This document shows, piece by piece, positions 1-9,539 of a DNA stretch of 64,000 nt. A program made the position numbers and the translations under genes. Position 1 is the stretch's first letter. The number at the start of each line of letters is the position of its first letter. This DNA is from Acerihabitans arboris (lineage in GTDB: Bacteria > Pseudomonadota > Gammaproteobacteria > Enterobacterales > Enterobacteriaceae), in the NCBI RefSeq assembly GCF_010131535.1, contig NZ_WUBS01000005.1:124001-188000 (forward strand), in the 5' to 3' direction. A model generated the notes under the pieces. That model saw only the letters and a list, made by a program, of their open reading frames with translations. It was not told the origin of the DNA and searched no databases.

Positions 1-390
1 GGAAAGCAGATGCGTGATGCCAAACCGTTCGGCAAGCTCCCGGCATAAGTCTTCATCCTCGTTGTCCTGCTGGACGATCTGCGCGGTGGTGCGACCGGTA
101 TCATCCTCGCCATCGCTCAGCAGGTCGGTATTGCTGCGCCGCCATTCCTGTTCGACCAGTTTTTGCAGTTGTTCCAGCGAGAGCCGCGATATGCGCAGGT
201 AATCGCTTTGCCGCGTCCCGGACAAGAGCGGCAGCTCACCGGAGAGCGCGCGGGCCAGCGCGGACTTGCCGCTGCCGTTGGCGCCGACAAAGGCCCAACG
301 CTCGCCGTCGCGCAGTGTTAATTCCCCGACGCTGAGCCGGCGGGTATCGCTAAGACGAAACGATCCTTGCGAAATATGCAATAACGACAT
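1..390 (-). CDS. modF: ModF, molybdate-associated ABC ATPase (N-terminal part)
   Basis: The window cuts this gene; only the first 130 codons are visible, starting at the ATG complementary to 388-390. The product opens MSLLHISQGSFRLSDTRRLS and carries a Walker A motif (GANGSGKS) near residues 36-43. The following 'GELPLLSG', 'SLEQLQKLV' and 'GEDDTGRTTAQI' segments are typical of ModF. ModF is a double-ABC ATPase of the molybdate regulon with no known membrane partner; its role is not settled. It lies directly downstream of modE on the same strand (76-base gap), the usual modE-modF arrangement, so the two are probably cotranscribed. Identification is firm; the second ABC domain lies outside the window. 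Confidence 0.93.
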   Translation of the reverse strand, partial: MSLLHISQGSFRLSDTRRLSVGELTLRDGERWAFVGANGSGKSALARALSGELPLLSGTRQSDYLRISRLSLEQLQKLVEQEWRRSNTDLLSDGEDDTGRTTAQIVQQDNEDEDLCRELAERFGITHLLS

Positions 391-466
391 TGATTATTCC
401 TTTATATGCAACTTATGTCGCCAGCATCGATATTTTGCCGACCAAAGTCAATCTGCTTACGCGCTT

Positions 467-1258
467 TCAGCACAGCGTGGCGATGATCACCTGGTCGGCG
501 TTAAAATATGCTGTGATTGGCTGGCCCGGCGACAAATGTTGCTCGGCCACCGCGGCTTTGGACAGGGTGGCGCAGACGATTTCCCCGCCGGTGAGGGTCA
601 ATAGCGCCTCGTCGTTATCGTCGCCTTGCTGCAAATGGGTCAGGGTGCCGTGCAGGACATTATCGGCGTCGGTGATATCGACGTGGCCCGCGCGTACCGA
701 AACCCAGGGCGCCTTGATCAGCAGCAGCACTTCCTTGCCCGGCGTCAACAGCAGCCGGTCGGCGCTTTGCTGCGTCAGGGCCACCACCAGGCGCGTCCGT
801 CCGTCGGCGAGCAGGATCTCCACCTGTTGCTGCACCTGCTGGTGGCTGCGCGTCAGCACGGTACCGAAAAACTGGTTGCGGGCGCTGGTCTGGAGCGAAA
901 AGCGCGAAATGGCCGCCAGCAGGCTGTCCAGCGGCAGCTGGTCGTCCTGCAATACATCAAACGCCTTTTGCTGGATTTGGCCCAACAGGTCGTAAAGCTG
1001 CAGCAACCGCTCCGCATAGCGGGTAAGGGTGGCGCCGCCGCCGCCTTTGCCGCCGGTGGCCCGTTCCACCAGGGTTTGCTCCGCCAGCTCGTTCATGGCG
1101 CTGATGGCATCCCATGCGCTTTTATAGCTGATGCCCGCCAGTTTCGCTCCCTGGCTGATGGAGCCGGTGTGCTTGATCTGCTTGAGTAAGGCTATCCGCC
1201 GTGGATCGGCAAAAAGGCGTTGCTGGAGTTTCATGGTTAACAGAATTTCGGCCTGCAT
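467..1258 (-). CDS. modE: ModE, molybdate-responsive transcriptional regulator
   Basis: 263 residues, the usual ModE length. The N-terminal winged helix (about residues 8-110) contains the LysR-like segment 'GSISQGAKLAGISYKSAWDA' and the glycine-rich 'GGKGGGGATLT' wing. Two molybdate-binding MOP modules follow, with the diagnostic 'SARNQFFGTV' at the start of the first. With molybdate bound, the dimer represses modABC and activates moa and some molybdoenzyme operons. It is divergent from acrZ and followed by modF. A near-perfect ModE operator precedes modA at 4447-4470. The ATG at 1258 gives the expected N-terminus 'MQAEILLTMKLQQRLF'. Confidence 0.96.
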   Translation of the reverse strand: MQAEILLTMKLQQRLFADPRRIALLKQIKHTGSISQGAKLAGISYKSAWDAISAMNELAEQTLVERATGGKGGGGATLTRYAERLLQLYDLLGQIQQKAFDVLQDDQLPLDSLLAAISRFSLQTSARNQFFGTVLTRSHQQVQQQVEILLADGRTRLVVALTQQSADRLLLTPGKEVLLLIKAPWVSVRAGHVDITDADNVLHGTLTHLQQGDDNDEALLTLTGGEIVCATLSKAAVAEQHLSPGQPITAYFNADQVIIATLC

Positions 1259-1477
1259 GCCTGTCTGCCCTGTATGAGATTAACGTTGCGCATCGTGCAA
1301 CATGATGATGGAAACAAATTGTCGCCGAAATCAAGGCTAGGGGCAAATAACCGCTACCCTGAATGCGCTTTCTGCGAGGTATAACATAAAAAGCCTAAGC
1401 GGCGGTGCCATAAACTGGTATAAAGAGGGATAAGCATAGCAAAACCGCCGGCGGCAACGGCATGATACGAGGTAAAG

Positions 1478-1657
1478 ATGATCGAATTATTGGAAAGCTT
1501 GATAATGGTAGTGCTGATGGTCCCCATCGTGATGGTGATCATCCTCGGGTCGATCTATGGTCTGGGCGGATTATTTAACGTCATCTCGAAAATCGGCAAG
1601 CCAAAACAGCGCCGCGAACAGAAACATGACGGCAAGTCCGGCCTGGACGCAGGCTGA
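1478..1657 (+). CDS. acrZ: AcrZ, small AcrB-associated membrane protein
   Basis: A 59-residue ORF beginning [20 protein letters not shown] and continuing '[20 protein letters not shown]'. It matches enterobacterial AcrZ (YbhT): a single amphipathic, proline-kinked transmembrane helix followed by a short polar tail. In E. coli AcrZ (49 residues) binds AcrB in the inner membrane and changes the substrate preference of the AcrAB-TolC pump. Here the C-terminal tail is about ten residues longer and lysine/arginine-rich ([15 protein letters not shown]). Position supports the call: AcrZ lies between modE and modA in E. coli. An 'AGGTAAAG' sequence precedes the ATG and a strong terminator follows 31 bases after the stop. 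Confidence 0.92.
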   Translation: MIELLESLIMVVLMVPIVMVIILGSIYGLGGLFNVISKIGKPKQRREQKHDGKSGLDAG

Positions 1658-1688
1658 TTCATAAGATTGAATTGGCCGATGGCGATAG

Positions 1689-1715
1689 AAAACCTCCGGA
1701 GCGAGGTTTTTTTTT
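1689..1715 (+). terminator. Rho-independent terminator of acrZ
   Basis: An 8-bp stem (AAAACCTC with GAGGTTTT, 6-base loop) runs straight into nine consecutive T. It lies 31 bases past the acrZ stop codon. Confidence 0.88.
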
Positions 1716-1808
1716 GCCTGAGAGCCGCCGCGAAGAATGGTCGCCCGCGTATTTATTACCACGGCAGTAAATATATATATTTTTAATATATACTCGGTTA
1801 GCTCCTTA

Positions 1809-2354
1809 TTACGGGGCCGCCTGCGGTTCTAACCTGGCATGCATCAGCGCGATAAACAGCGCGTATTTTTCACCGTGCTTAAGATAGCGGGTGTCGAGTA
1901 TTTGCTCGAAACGCTGGAAATCGTCAGGCGAAATATGGCCGCCGGCATGCTGTAACGCGGCATAATGCCGCAGGATCCGGTCATCAAGCGCCGATATCTT
2001 CTGCCGGGTTACGCTCAGCTCCGGTGACAGGCACCGCTGGGCCGGAAGAAATTCCAGTTCGGCGCGCATGCGATACTGCACCGCCTTAGCCGCGCTCATT
2101 TGCACCTGCAGGAATAACCGGAATTCATCGCCGGCAAACCCGGCGCGGGATGCCTGCTGCAGCCCATGCCGCAGTACCTGATCCTCCCTGGCCACATCCT
2201 CGACCGGGAGATGATGCCGGGCTTTATAGCAGGCAACATCCTTCATGAATTTCAAGCGCTGGTCGATCAGCTGGAACAAGTCCGCCGGCTTATCGGTAGC
2301 GGCCATGGCGGAGTGTGACAGCAGGATCAACAGGCAAAAAGCGGTTCTGGACAT
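1809..2354 (-). CDS. aroQ: Secreted (periplasmic) AroQ-type chorismate mutase
   Basis: 181 residues from the ATG complementary to 2352-2354, preceded by GGGAG. An earlier in-frame start would add 42 residues in front of the signal peptide and is less likely. The first ~18 residues (MSRTAFCLLILLSHSAMA) form a cleavable signal peptide. The mature part begins 'LFQLIDQRLKFMKDVACYKA', then 'VEDVAREDQVL' and 'QMSAAKAVQYRMRAEL', the helical pattern and active-site residues of the exported *AroQ (AroQ-gamma) class. It converts chorismate to prephenate in the periplasm or outside the cell. In plant- and animal-associated bacteria this class is sometimes linked to host interaction. It is a single gene inserted between acrZ and ddlA; its role here is unknown. 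Confidence 0.87.
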   Translation of the reverse strand: MSRTAFCLLILLSHSAMAATDKPADLFQLIDQRLKFMKDVACYKARHHLPVEDVAREDQVLRHGLQQASRAGFAGDEFRLFLQVQMSAAKAVQYRMRAELEFLPAQRCLSPELSVTRQKISALDDRILRHYAALQHAGGHISPDDFQRFEQILDTRYLKHGEKYALFIALMHARLEPQAAP

Positions 2355-2737
2355 GGTGTGCTCCCTCTGGGTGGCAAGGCTACGCAAGGGGACTATTGTT
2401 ACCGGGATTTGCTGCAAATCTAGGGTTTTGGCCCGAGGCAGTGGTAACAAACCTCGGGAAAGTGCTACAAAAGGTAGCATAACCCTATTTTTATTAAGGA
2501 AATGAAGCGCCGTTATAGCCCTGCGGATAACTATTCCACCTGTCTTTTGGTATAGGTTTTCAGGGAATTTTATTTTATGTTCAGCTCTCGTTTATTCTTG
2601 AGTGATAGTATTTAATTTTGGTAAGTAGAAATAAAAAATATTTAGCATACTTACTATGAACCAATATAAGATTTGCGTCACTTTCCACAGCGGGAAGCTG
2701 TTCCTTATATAGAAAAGCAGGCTCGGGGAAAACAATA
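2355..2737. other. AT-rich intergenic region with a candidate promoter
   Basis: 383 bases between the divergent aroQ and the gene at 2738. The first part, upstream of aroQ, is of ordinary composition; from about 2520 it becomes AT-rich. A possible sigma70 promoter for the downstream gene is TTAGCA (2642-2647), 17 bases, TATAAG (2665-2670). No RNA gene or repeat recognised. Confidence 0.35.
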
Positions 2738-3097
2738 ATGAGTAGCCATCTCTCTTTCGAAAAAATTAAAAATACGATTTTTTCACTTTCCGATCATCTT
2801 GCCGTTGACCACACGGACCAGCTTAATGTCACAGGGGCAAAAAATGTTGATGATGCGTATCATGAACGCCTGACGCGTCTTTTCGCCAGTTACGCCGATG
2901 CCCAGCTTGCCGCGCAGCGCAATGACCGAACGATGCTCAAAGCCGCGCTATTACAGGCCAAGATGCGCGCCATGTCCCTGACCACCTTTTTTACCGCCCT
3001 TGAGGATGACTGCATTACCCTGCTGTCCTTGTGCGATGGTCCCCTTACCACCGCCGGCCAGGGCGATAACGCCGGGGAAGGGCGGCCCCCGATTTAA
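2738..3097 (+). CDS. Hypothetical protein, 119 residues
   Basis: ATG preceded by GGGGAAAAC at a normal distance. I do not recognise the product. No signal peptide or membrane segment is evident. The central part (about residues 40-95) is alanine/leucine-rich and probably helical ('LFASYADAQLAAQRNDRTML', 'LLQAKMRAMSLTTFFTALED'). The last ~15 residues are Gly/Pro-rich and look disordered. It stands alone between aroQ and ddlA; composition becomes normal for the genome after its first 25 codons, whereas its start lies in the AT-rich leader. Codon use and the ribosome binding site support a real gene. Confidence 0.55.
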   Translation: MSSHLSFEKIKNTIFSLSDHLAVDHTDQLNVTGAKNVDDAYHERLTRLFASYADAQLAAQRNDRTMLKAALLQAKMRAMSLTTFFTALEDDCITLLSLCDGPLTTAGQGDNAGEGRPPI

Positions 3098-3228
3098 CGC
3101 CGGCGCGATCGGCCGCCCCATGCTCGAATAATGTTTACGCATCAAGGCAAGCGCAGGCTTTACTTGCACACCTTCGACTAATACTCTGTTGGCGTTGAAG
3201 TGGCGTTTTAGCGATCAAAGAGGATGTG

Positions 3229-4338
3229 ATGGAACAAGCGGAAAAGGGCAAACAACGGCTGGCGGTACTGTTTGGCGGGCAATCCACCGAGCATGAAGTC
3301 TCGCTGCGGTCGTCGATTAACGTGATTAATGCGGTCGACCGGCAGAAATTTGACCTGACATTGATAGGCGTCGACAAACGGGGCCGCTGGACGCTGTGCA
3401 ACGAGGCCGATTACCTGCTTTATCCCGACGACCCGGCGCGGATAAAACTGTCTCCCTCCACCCGCTATCTGGCGGTGGTGCCGGGGCAAAACGCCGCGCA
3501 GTTGATTGATATATCCAGCGGCAAGGCGCTGCCCGCCGTTGATGTGGCTTTTTCCGTGCTGCATGGCGCCGCCGGTGAGGATGGCTCGGTACAGGGGCTG
3601 CTGCGGGTTCTGGGCATTCCGTTTGTGGGACCCGATGTGCTGGGTTCCGCGGTCTGCATGGATAAAGACATGACCAAGCGGGTGCTGCGCGACGCAGGGC
3701 TGCCGGTGACGCCGTCGGTCACGCTCCACCGCGCCGATTCCGCCGCGGTGGATTTCGACGCCATCGCGGGCCAATTGGGATTGCCGCTGTTTATCAAACC
3801 CGCCAGCCAGGGGTCCTCGGTGGGCGTCAGCAAAGTCCTGGATGCCGCCGGTTTCCGGCAGGCGCTGGACGTGGCTTTTACGTTTGATCATAAGGTCCTG
3901 GTTGAAACGGCGATCAACGGGCGTGAAATCGAAACGGCGGTATTGGGTAATGACAGCCCCGCCGTCAGCGTCTGTGGCGAAATTTTGGCCAATGACGAAT
4001 TTTATGCCTATGATACCAAATACTTGAATGACGGGCAGGCCGGGCTGGTGATACCGGCGCAGCTTGAACGCGCCGTCAGTGACGAGCTTCGCCTTATCGC
4101 CCAGGCGGCCTTTCGGGTGCTGGGTTGCGCGGTAATGGCCAGGGTGGATTTTTTCCTGACGCAGGATCGGGAGATTATCATCAATGAGGTGAATACCATC
4201 CCCGGTTTTACCTCCATCAGCATGTATCCGAAATTATGGGAAGCCAGCGGCCTGGATTATCCGCGGTTGGTCGACAAACTGATTACCCTGGCGCTGGACC
4301 GCGCCCGGGACGCGGCCGATATCAAAACCGACCGGTAA
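3229..4338 (+). CDS. ddlA: D-alanine--D-alanine ligase A
   Basis: 369 residues from ATG 3229; AGAGG sits five bases upstream, making this start better than the GTG three bases earlier. The ATP-grasp enzyme joins two D-alanines for peptidoglycan precursors in the cytoplasm. Visible motifs are the N-terminal '[16 protein letters not shown]', '[14 protein letters not shown]', the glycine-rich loop '[14 protein letters not shown]', and the C-terminal metal and substrate site '[20 protein letters not shown]'. Length and the '[12 protein letters not shown]' omega-loop fit DdlA rather than the shorter DdlB. It is monocistronic, closed by a strong terminator. Its location between the acrZ and modA blocks differs from E. 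coli. Confidence 0.95.
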   Translation: MEQAEKGKQRLAVLFGGQSTEHEVSLRSSINVINAVDRQKFDLTLIGVDKRGRWTLCNEADYLLYPDDPARIKLSPSTRYLAVVPGQNAAQLIDISSGKALPAVDVAFSVLHGAAGEDGSVQGLLRVLGIPFVGPDVLGSAVCMDKDMTKRVLRDAGLPVTPSVTLHRADSAAVDFDAIAGQLGLPLFIKPASQGSSVGVSKVLDAAGFRQALDVAFTFDHKVLVETAINGREIETAVLGNDSPAVSVCGEILANDEFYAYDTKYLNDGQAGLVIPAQLERAVSDELRLIAQAAFRVLGCAVMARVDFFLTQDREIIINEVNTIPGFTSISMYPKLWEASGLDYPRLVDKLITLALDRARDAADIKTDR

Positions 4339-4350
4339 TGTCACTCCTTC

Positions 4351-4389
4351 CTGCGGCAGCCCGAATCCGGGCGCCGCAGCGTTTTTTTT
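4351..4389 (+). terminator. Rho-independent terminator of ddlA
   Basis: A 7-bp outer stem (CTGCGGC with GCCGCAG) encloses a second CCCG/CGGG pairing and is followed by CG and eight T. It begins 12 bases after the ddlA stop. Confidence 0.88.
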
Positions 4390-4446
4390 GCCCCGCCGGT
4401 AACATTTTATTACTCCTTACAATAACTAATGACAAATATGATCACT

Positions 4447-4470
4447 CGTTATATTATTTTTTGCATAACG
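4447..4470 (+). promoter_or_regulatory. ModE operator of modABC
   Basis: Inverted half-sites CGTTATAT (4447-4454) and ATAACG (4465-4470), set as in the E. coli modA operator (8 bases, T-rich spacer, then CATAACG). It lies 17 bases before the modA start, so ModE-molybdate would block transcription. ModE itself is encoded at 467-1258. Confidence 0.9.
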
Positions 4471-4487
4471 ATCATTACAGGTGAACT

Positions 4488-5267
4488 ATGACTACTCAAC
4501 GTGTTAAATGGATTGCCGGGGCGGTATTAACCGCGGGATTAAGCTTTCAGGCGCTGGCGGCGCCGGCGGCGGATAAAGTGACGGTATTTGCCGCCGCGTC
4601 GCTGACCAATGCTTTGCAGGACATTGCCAAAAATTATCAACAGGATCATAAAGTCGAGATCGTCTCGTCCTTTGCTTCCTCCTCCACGCTGGCGCGCCAG
4701 ATTGAGCAGGGGGCGCCCGCCAATATGTTTATCTCCGCCGACCAGCAGTGGATGGACTACGCGCAGGATAAACAGCAAATCGTCAACGATACCCGTTATA
4801 CCCTGCTGGGTAATGAACTGGTGCTGGTGGCGCCGAAATCGAGCGCGCAGCAGCCGTTCAACATCGATAACAACACCGATTGGACCTCATTGCTCAAGGG
4901 GCACAAACTGGCCGTGGGCGATCCCGATCATGTGCCGGCGGGCATCTATGCCAAGGAAGCGTTGCAGAACCTGGGCGCCTGGGATCGGCTGTCGCCGGTG
5001 ATGGCCCGGGCCAGCGACGTGCGCGGCGCTTTAGCGCTGGTAGAGCGCGAGGAAGCGCCGTTGGGTATCGTATATGGCTCGGATGCGCTGTCCAGCAAAG
5101 GGGTCAAGGTGGTGGCGACGTTCCCGAAAGACAGCCATAAGCCGGTTGAGTATCCCATGGCGCTGATCAAGGATAATGCCACCCCGGCGGCCAAAGCCTT
5201 TTATGACTACCTGAAAACCCCGGCGGCATCGACGGTGTTTAAGCAATATGGCTTTACCCCGAGATAA
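4488..5267 (+). CDS. modA: ModA, periplasmic molybdate-binding protein
   Basis: 259 residues. Signal peptide about residues 1-24 (hydrophobic 'WIAGAVLTAGLSFQALA' then APAA). The mature protein starts 'VTVFAAASLTNALQDIAKNY', the family's first ligand-binding segment, and includes 'SFASSSTLARQIEQGAPANM' and 'DPDHVPAGIYAKEAL'. It captures molybdate/tungstate in the periplasm and delivers it to ModB. First gene of modABC; its stop overlaps the modB start by one base (TAATG). Regulated by the ModE operator immediately upstream. Confidence 0.97.
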   Translation: MTTQRVKWIAGAVLTAGLSFQALAAPAADKVTVFAAASLTNALQDIAKNYQQDHKVEIVSSFASSSTLARQIEQGAPANMFISADQQWMDYAQDKQQIVNDTRYTLLGNELVLVAPKSSAQQPFNIDNNTDWTSLLKGHKLAVGDPDHVPAGIYAKEALQNLGAWDRLSPVMARASDVRGALALVEREEAPLGIVYGSDALSSKGVKVVATFPKDSHKPVEYPMALIKDNATPAAKAFYDYLKTPAASTVFKQYGFTPR

Positions 5268-5956
5268 TGCCGCTGACTGAGTTGGAGTGGCAGGCGGTCG
5301 CGCTGAGTCTGAAAGTATCGCTCCTGGCGGTCGCCTGCAGTTTGCCGTTTGGTATTCTGATGGCGTGGGTACTGGTTCGCTGTCGGTTTCCCGGCAAGGC
5401 GCTGCTGGACGGCATTATCCATCTGCCGCTGGTGCTGCCGCCGGTAGTAATAGGCTACTTGCTGCTGGTGGCCATGGGACGGCGCGGATTTATCGGCTCA
5501 TGGCTGTACGCGCTTACCGGTTTCAGCTTTAGTTTCAGCTGGCGCGGCGCGGCGCTGGCCTCGGCGGTGGTGGCGTTCCCGCTCATGGTACGCGCTATCC
5601 GCATGTCGCTGGACGCCATCGACCTGCGGCTGGAGCAGGCGGCCCGTACGCTCGGCGCCGGTCCCTGGCGGGTGTTTTTTACCATCACGCTGCCGCTGTC
5701 ATTCCCCGGTATCGTCGTGGGCACGGTGCTGGCTTTTGCCCGATCGCTGGGCGAGTTTGGCGCCACCATTACCTTTGTGTCCAATATCCCCGGTGAAACC
5801 CGTACCATTCCGTTGGCCATGTACACCCTGATAGAAACGCCCGGCGCGGAGTCGGCGGCGGCGCGTTTGTGCGTACTGGCCATTATCCTGTCGCTGGCCT
5901 CGCTGCTGATTGCCGATTGGCTGGCCAGCTGGGGCCGCAGGCGGCTGGGGGGCTGA
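5267..5956 (+). CDS. modB: ModB, molybdate ABC transporter permease
   Basis: 229 residues with about five transmembrane helices. The cytoplasmic EAA loop is visible as '[20 protein letters not shown]' followed by LPLSFPG, the site that docks with ModC. Initiates at the TAATG junction with modA and terminates in a TGATG overlap with modC, so the three are translationally coupled. The N-terminus '[20 protein letters not shown]' is typical for ModB. Confidence 0.97.
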   Translation: MPLTELEWQAVALSLKVSLLAVACSLPFGILMAWVLVRCRFPGKALLDGIIHLPLVLPPVVIGYLLLVAMGRRGFIGSWLYALTGFSFSFSWRGAALASAVVAFPLMVRAIRMSLDAIDLRLEQAARTLGAGPWRVFFTITLPLSFPGIVVGTVLAFARSLGEFGATITFVSNIPGETRTIPLAMYTLIETPGAESAAARLCVLAIILSLASLLIADWLASWGRRRLGG

Positions 5957-7014
5957 TGCTCGAAATCGATATCAGCCAACGGCTCGGCGACCTGACGCTG
6001 GAGGTCAAGGCCGACATACCCTCTCGTGGCATCACGGCTATTTTTGGCGTCTCCGGCGCCGGTAAAACCTCGCTGATTAATGCCGTGGTCGGCCTGACCC
6101 GCCCGCAGAGCGGACATATCATCCTTAACGGACGCACGCTGTTTTCCTCGGCACAGCGGCTGGCGCTGCCGCCGGAGAAGCGCCGGGTCGGCTACGTTTT
6201 CCAGGACGGCCGGCTGTTCCCGCACTATCGGGTGCGCGGTAACCTGTTCTACGGCATGGCGGACTCCATGCGCCCGCAGTTTGACGCCATTATTTCATTA
6301 CTGGGTATCGGTCATTTACTGGGGCGATTTCCCATAACGCTCTCCGGCGGCGAAAAACAGCGGGTGGCCATCGGCCGCGCGCTGCTCAGCGCGCCGGAAA
6401 TCCTGTTAATGGATGAACCGCTGGCCTCGCTGGACCTGCTGCGCAAACGCGAGCTGTTGCCTTATCTTGAGCGTCTGGCCAAGGAGGTGAAGATCCCGAT
6501 CCTGTACGTGACCCATAGCATGGAGGAAATCCTGCAATTGGCGGAACGCGTGCTGATCCTGGATAACGGCAAGATGATGGCCTTTGGCAGCCTGGAGGAG
6601 GTGTGGGCCAGCAGCGCGCTGCGTCCGTGGCTGCCGCGCGAAGAGCAAAGCAGCGTGCTGGAGGTCAGTGTGGACGAGCAGCATCCGGTCTACGCCATGA
6701 CCGCTCTGTCGCTCGGCCGGCGGCGCCTGTGGGTCAGCCGGGTATCGCTGCCGGTCGGCAGCGCGCTACGCATTCGCGTGGCCGCCGCCGATATCTCCCT
6801 GGTACCGGAGCCGCCCGAACGGAGCAGTATCCGCAATATCCTGCCCGCCACGGTGCGCGAATGCCTGAGGGTGGGCGACCAGATCGAGGTACGGCTGGAT
6901 ATCGACGGCCATACGCTCTGGGCGCGGGTCAGCCCCTGGGCCCTGGACGAGCTGGGACTGGCGCCGGATATGGCGCTGTACGCGCAGATCAAAAGCGTAT
7001 CGATCAACGCTTAA
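5956..7014 (+). CDS. modC: ModC, molybdate ABC transporter ATPase
   Basis: 352 residues from the ATG overlapping the modB stop; this gives the canonical start '[15 protein letters not shown]', while an upstream in-frame ATG lies inside modB. Walker A '[10 protein letters not shown]', signature '[15 protein letters not shown]', Walker B '[12 protein letters not shown]' and H-loop 'YVTHSMEE' are all intact. The C-terminal MOP domain (about 290-352, 'TIRN'-like '[11 protein letters not shown]') binds molybdate and may regulate uptake. Convergent with ybhA. Confidence 0.97.
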   Translation: MLEIDISQRLGDLTLEVKADIPSRGITAIFGVSGAGKTSLINAVVGLTRPQSGHIILNGRTLFSSAQRLALPPEKRRVGYVFQDGRLFPHYRVRGNLFYGMADSMRPQFDAIISLLGIGHLLGRFPITLSGGEKQRVAIGRALLSAPEILLMDEPLASLDLLRKRELLPYLERLAKEVKIPILYVTHSMEEILQLAERVLILDNGKMMAFGSLEEVWASSALRPWLPREEQSSVLEVSVDEQHPVYAMTALSLGRRRLWVSRVSLPVGSALRIRVAAADISLVPEPPERSSIRNILPATVRECLRVGDQIEVRLDIDGHTLWARVSPWALDELGLAPDMALYAQIKSVSINA

Positions 7015-7128
7015 GCGTTCCCGCCGCCGCGGGAGCGTGACGCCGCGCGCCGTCCGCCCGCGCCAGTCGGGACGGCGCAGCAACCGGTGCGGCAAGGCTT
7101 GCGTCGTCGGGTTTGACCGCCCCAGGCG

Positions 7129-7950
7129 TTAACCCAGCACCCGCTGATAAATAAACTCGGCAATCGCCGGGGATTCATTGTCGCCTATGGTGACGTCGGC
7201 CCGGGCCTTGATGGCATCGTCGCTGTTACCCATCGCCACGCCGAGTCCCGCCGCTTCCAGCATGCTCAGATCGTTATAGTTATCACCGAACGCAATAACC
7301 TGATCCATGGTCAGTCCTGCGGATTCCACCCATTGCTGCAACAGCTTGCCTTTGCTGTTGCCCGCCTGGGCGATATCCACCTGATCGTGCCAGGACCATT
7401 CGCAGGACAGGCCCATCTCCGATGCCACCACTTCGGCAAAGTCGCGCAGTTTTACCCTATCGGGATAAGAAGTGGCGAATTTCCAGATGGAGCCGGCCCG
7501 TTCGGCCGCCTCGAACAGGCTATCGACCTGCAGCAGGTTCGGCCGCTGCGCCTCGGGCAGGGTATTCGCCCAGGCCAGCGAGCGAATCACATGATCGCTG
7601 GGCTGTTCGTAGAGCATCGCGTCATCCACATAAATCAGTCCGTGGATATCATACTGCTTAAGCAGTTCCAGCACCCGCCGGGCCTGCGTTTTCTCCAGCG
7701 GATTAGAGGTAATGACTTTTTTTGCCTGGTAATCATAAAGATAGGTGCCGTTACAGCAAATGGCGGGAGTATCTATCTTTAACGCCTGGTAGAACGGATG
7801 AATCGCCACATGGTGACGGCCGGTCACCACCACCACCTGCATGCCCGCCGCGCGGGCGTCATTAAGCGCCTTGAGCGATTCCGGCAGAATTCTCTTTTTT
7901 CGATCCAGTAAGGTACCGTCAAGATCCAGGGCTATTACGCGATAGGTCAT
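7129..7950 (-). CDS. ybhA: YbhA, HAD-superfamily (Cof-type) sugar/pyridoxal phosphatase
   Basis: 273 residues from the ATG complementary to 7948-7950; a longer in-frame reading adds 44 residues without similarity to the family. HAD motif I is 'IALDLDGTLLD' (D9, D11), motif II lies in 'VVVTGRHH', and motif IV is 'IAFGDNYNDLSMLEAAG'. Large IIB cap domain between. E. coli YbhA dephosphorylates pyridoxal phosphate and several sugar phosphates. It sits between modC (convergent) and pgl (divergent), exactly as in E. coli. Confidence 0.93.
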   Translation of the reverse strand: MTYRVIALDLDGTLLDRKKRILPESLKALNDARAAGMQVVVVTGRHHVAIHPFYQALKIDTPAICCNGTYLYDYQAKKVITSNPLEKTQARRVLELLKQYDIHGLIYVDDAMLYEQPSDHVIRSLAWANTLPEAQRPNLLQVDSLFEAAERAGSIWKFATSYPDRVKLRDFAEVVASEMGLSCEWSWHDQVDIAQAGNSKGKLLQQWVESAGLTMDQVIAFGDNYNDLSMLEAAGLGVAMGNSDDAIKARADVTIGDNESPAIAEFIYQRVLG

Positions 7951-8126
7951 AGTTATCTCATTATGCGGATGATTAGAGTCATGGCAGATGTTACACCGTA
8001 TGTCGGATGGCGAAAACCGCGAAAAATGTCGGTGGATAACAAACAACAACAGTGAGATGCTAAACGTGGCAGGATTATTCACCTATCATAAATGCCTCAG
8101 GCGCTAATGCTAATAAAGGAGAACCC

Positions 8127-9122
8127 ATGAAGCAGATTGTCTATGTTGCCAGCCCCGAGAGTCAGCAGCTGCATGTCTGGCAAATGGATAACGAGGGTCT
8201 GCTGACCCTGCTGCAGGTGGTAGACACCCCGGGGCAGGGGCAGCCGATGGCTATCAGCCCGGCGAAAACCCATCTGTATATCGGCGTTCGTCCCGACTTC
8301 GGCGTCGTTAGCTATCGAATTGACGAGCAGGGTCGGTTGACCGAGGCCGGCATGGCGCCGCTGCCCGGCAGTCCCACCCACCTGGGCACCGATCGCCAGG
8401 GCCGTTTTGTCTTCTGCGCGTCCTACAGCAACAGCTGCGTCAGCGTCAGCCCCATTGATGAACATGGCATCGCCGGGGCGACCAGCCAGGTATTGCACGA
8501 CCTCCTTAACTGCCATTCCGCCAATGTCGATCCGACCAACCAGGTTTTGTGGGTGCCCTGCCTGAAGGAAGATCGTATCCGGCTGTTCAACATTGCCGCC
8601 GACGGCGGGTTGCGGCCGTACCGGCCGGAGGCGGTGGCTACCGTCAGCGGCGCCGGACCGCGCCATATGGTATTCCATCCCCACCGGCTTTACGCCTATG
8701 TCGTCAATGAGCTCAACAGTTCGGTCAATGTCTATGCCCAGGACGAGGCGGGCGGGGCGCCGCGCATTATCCAGACGCTGGATCTGATGCCGCCGGGATT
8801 TACCGATACCCGCTGGGCGGCGGATATCCATATCACCCCAGACGGACGTTACCTCTACGCCTGCGATCGCACCGCCAGCGTCATTACCCGTTTTGCCGTA
8901 TCGGAAGACGGCAGCACGCTGGATGTGCTGGGCTACCAGCCGACCGAGACCCAGCCGCGCGGCTTTAATATTGATGCCGAAGGCCGTTTCCTGATCGCCG
9001 CGGGGCAGAAGTCAGGGCATATCGGGGTATATCGCATAGAAGGCGAGACCGGCGGATTAACGCCGCTGGCGCGGTATCCGGTCGGGCAGGGGCCGATGTG
9101 GGTCACAATTCTCGATCTTTAA
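8127..9122 (+). CDS. pgl: 6-phosphogluconolactonase (seven-bladed beta-propeller type)
   Basis: 331 residues, equal to E. coli Pgl (YbhE). It starts '[18 protein letters not shown]' with an AAGGAG ribosome binding site and shows repeated propeller blades ('[13 protein letters not shown]', '[20 protein letters not shown]', '[19 protein letters not shown]'). It hydrolyses 6-phosphogluconolactone in the oxidative pentose phosphate pathway in the cytosol. It is a single gene divergent from ybhA and tail-to-tail with the truncated gene at 9132. Confidence 0.95.
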   Translation: MKQIVYVASPESQQLHVWQMDNEGLLTLLQVVDTPGQGQPMAISPAKTHLYIGVRPDFGVVSYRIDEQGRLTEAGMAPLPGSPTHLGTDRQGRFVFCASYSNSCVSVSPIDEHGIAGATSQVLHDLLNCHSANVDPTNQVLWVPCLKEDRIRLFNIAADGGLRPYRPEAVATVSGAGPRHMVFHPHRLYAYVVNELNSSVNVYAQDEAGGAPRIIQTLDLMPPGFTDTRWAADIHITPDGRYLYACDRTASVITRFAVSEDGSTLDVLGYQPTETQPRGFNIDAEGRFLIAAGQKSGHIGVYRIEGETGGLTPLARYPVGQGPMWVTILDL

Positions 9123-9131
9123 TCCCGACCA

Positions 9132-9434
9132 TCAGGTTGCGCCAACGCCGGATTCAACCCCGGCGTGTTCACTGATTTCTTCTAAACCCTCCCGCATGGC
9201 TTCCTTATCATCATCATCAGAATTTCCCGGCAACACCAGAAAGCGACATTTAGCACGCCTTAACTCCACTTCGATCGCCGCGTATCCCTCATACCATTCA
9301 TGGTCAATCAAGTCGCCAGTCACAATTAACAGGTCTGGTCTGACTGTTTCTATCCAACTCATCACCCGGTGCAAACGCGCCATATTGCCGTTATTGGGGG
9401 TGGCATGAATATCGGTGATTTGGGCTATCAGCAT
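9132..9434 (-). pseudogene. Truncated calcineurin-like metallophosphoesterase
   Basis: 100 codons from the ATG complementary to 9432-9434, which has a good GGGGAAAG ribosome binding site; an upstream TTG would add four residues. It encodes only the first half of a metallophosphoesterase: metal motifs D-x-H ('QITDIHATPN'), 'VTGDLID' and 'LVLPGNSDDD' (the last usually GNHD) are present, but the downstream histidine motifs (H..., GHxH) are absent. The ORF ends nine bases from the pgl stop, so the 3' half was probably lost by deletion against pgl. A full-length family member has about 250-280 residues. Intact promoter-proximal sequence and damaged metal motif suggest a non-functional relic. Confidence 0.7.
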
Positions 9435-9539
9435 CGCTTTCCCCAAGATCTAAAATTGCCTGCCTGGATTGCAGCCAGCGCCAGTGGACCCGCAATCACT
9501 AATGTCAAAGCATCTGTTGAGGGCGGGTCCCCGGCGGCA

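Noticed and set aside
1354..1542. A 62-codon minus-strand frame over the acrZ promoter
   Set aside because: It is antisense to acrZ and has no family features.
7017..7040. GC-rich hairpin between convergent modC and ybhA
   Set aside because: Stem has a G-U pair and no T-run on either strand; not enough to call a terminator.
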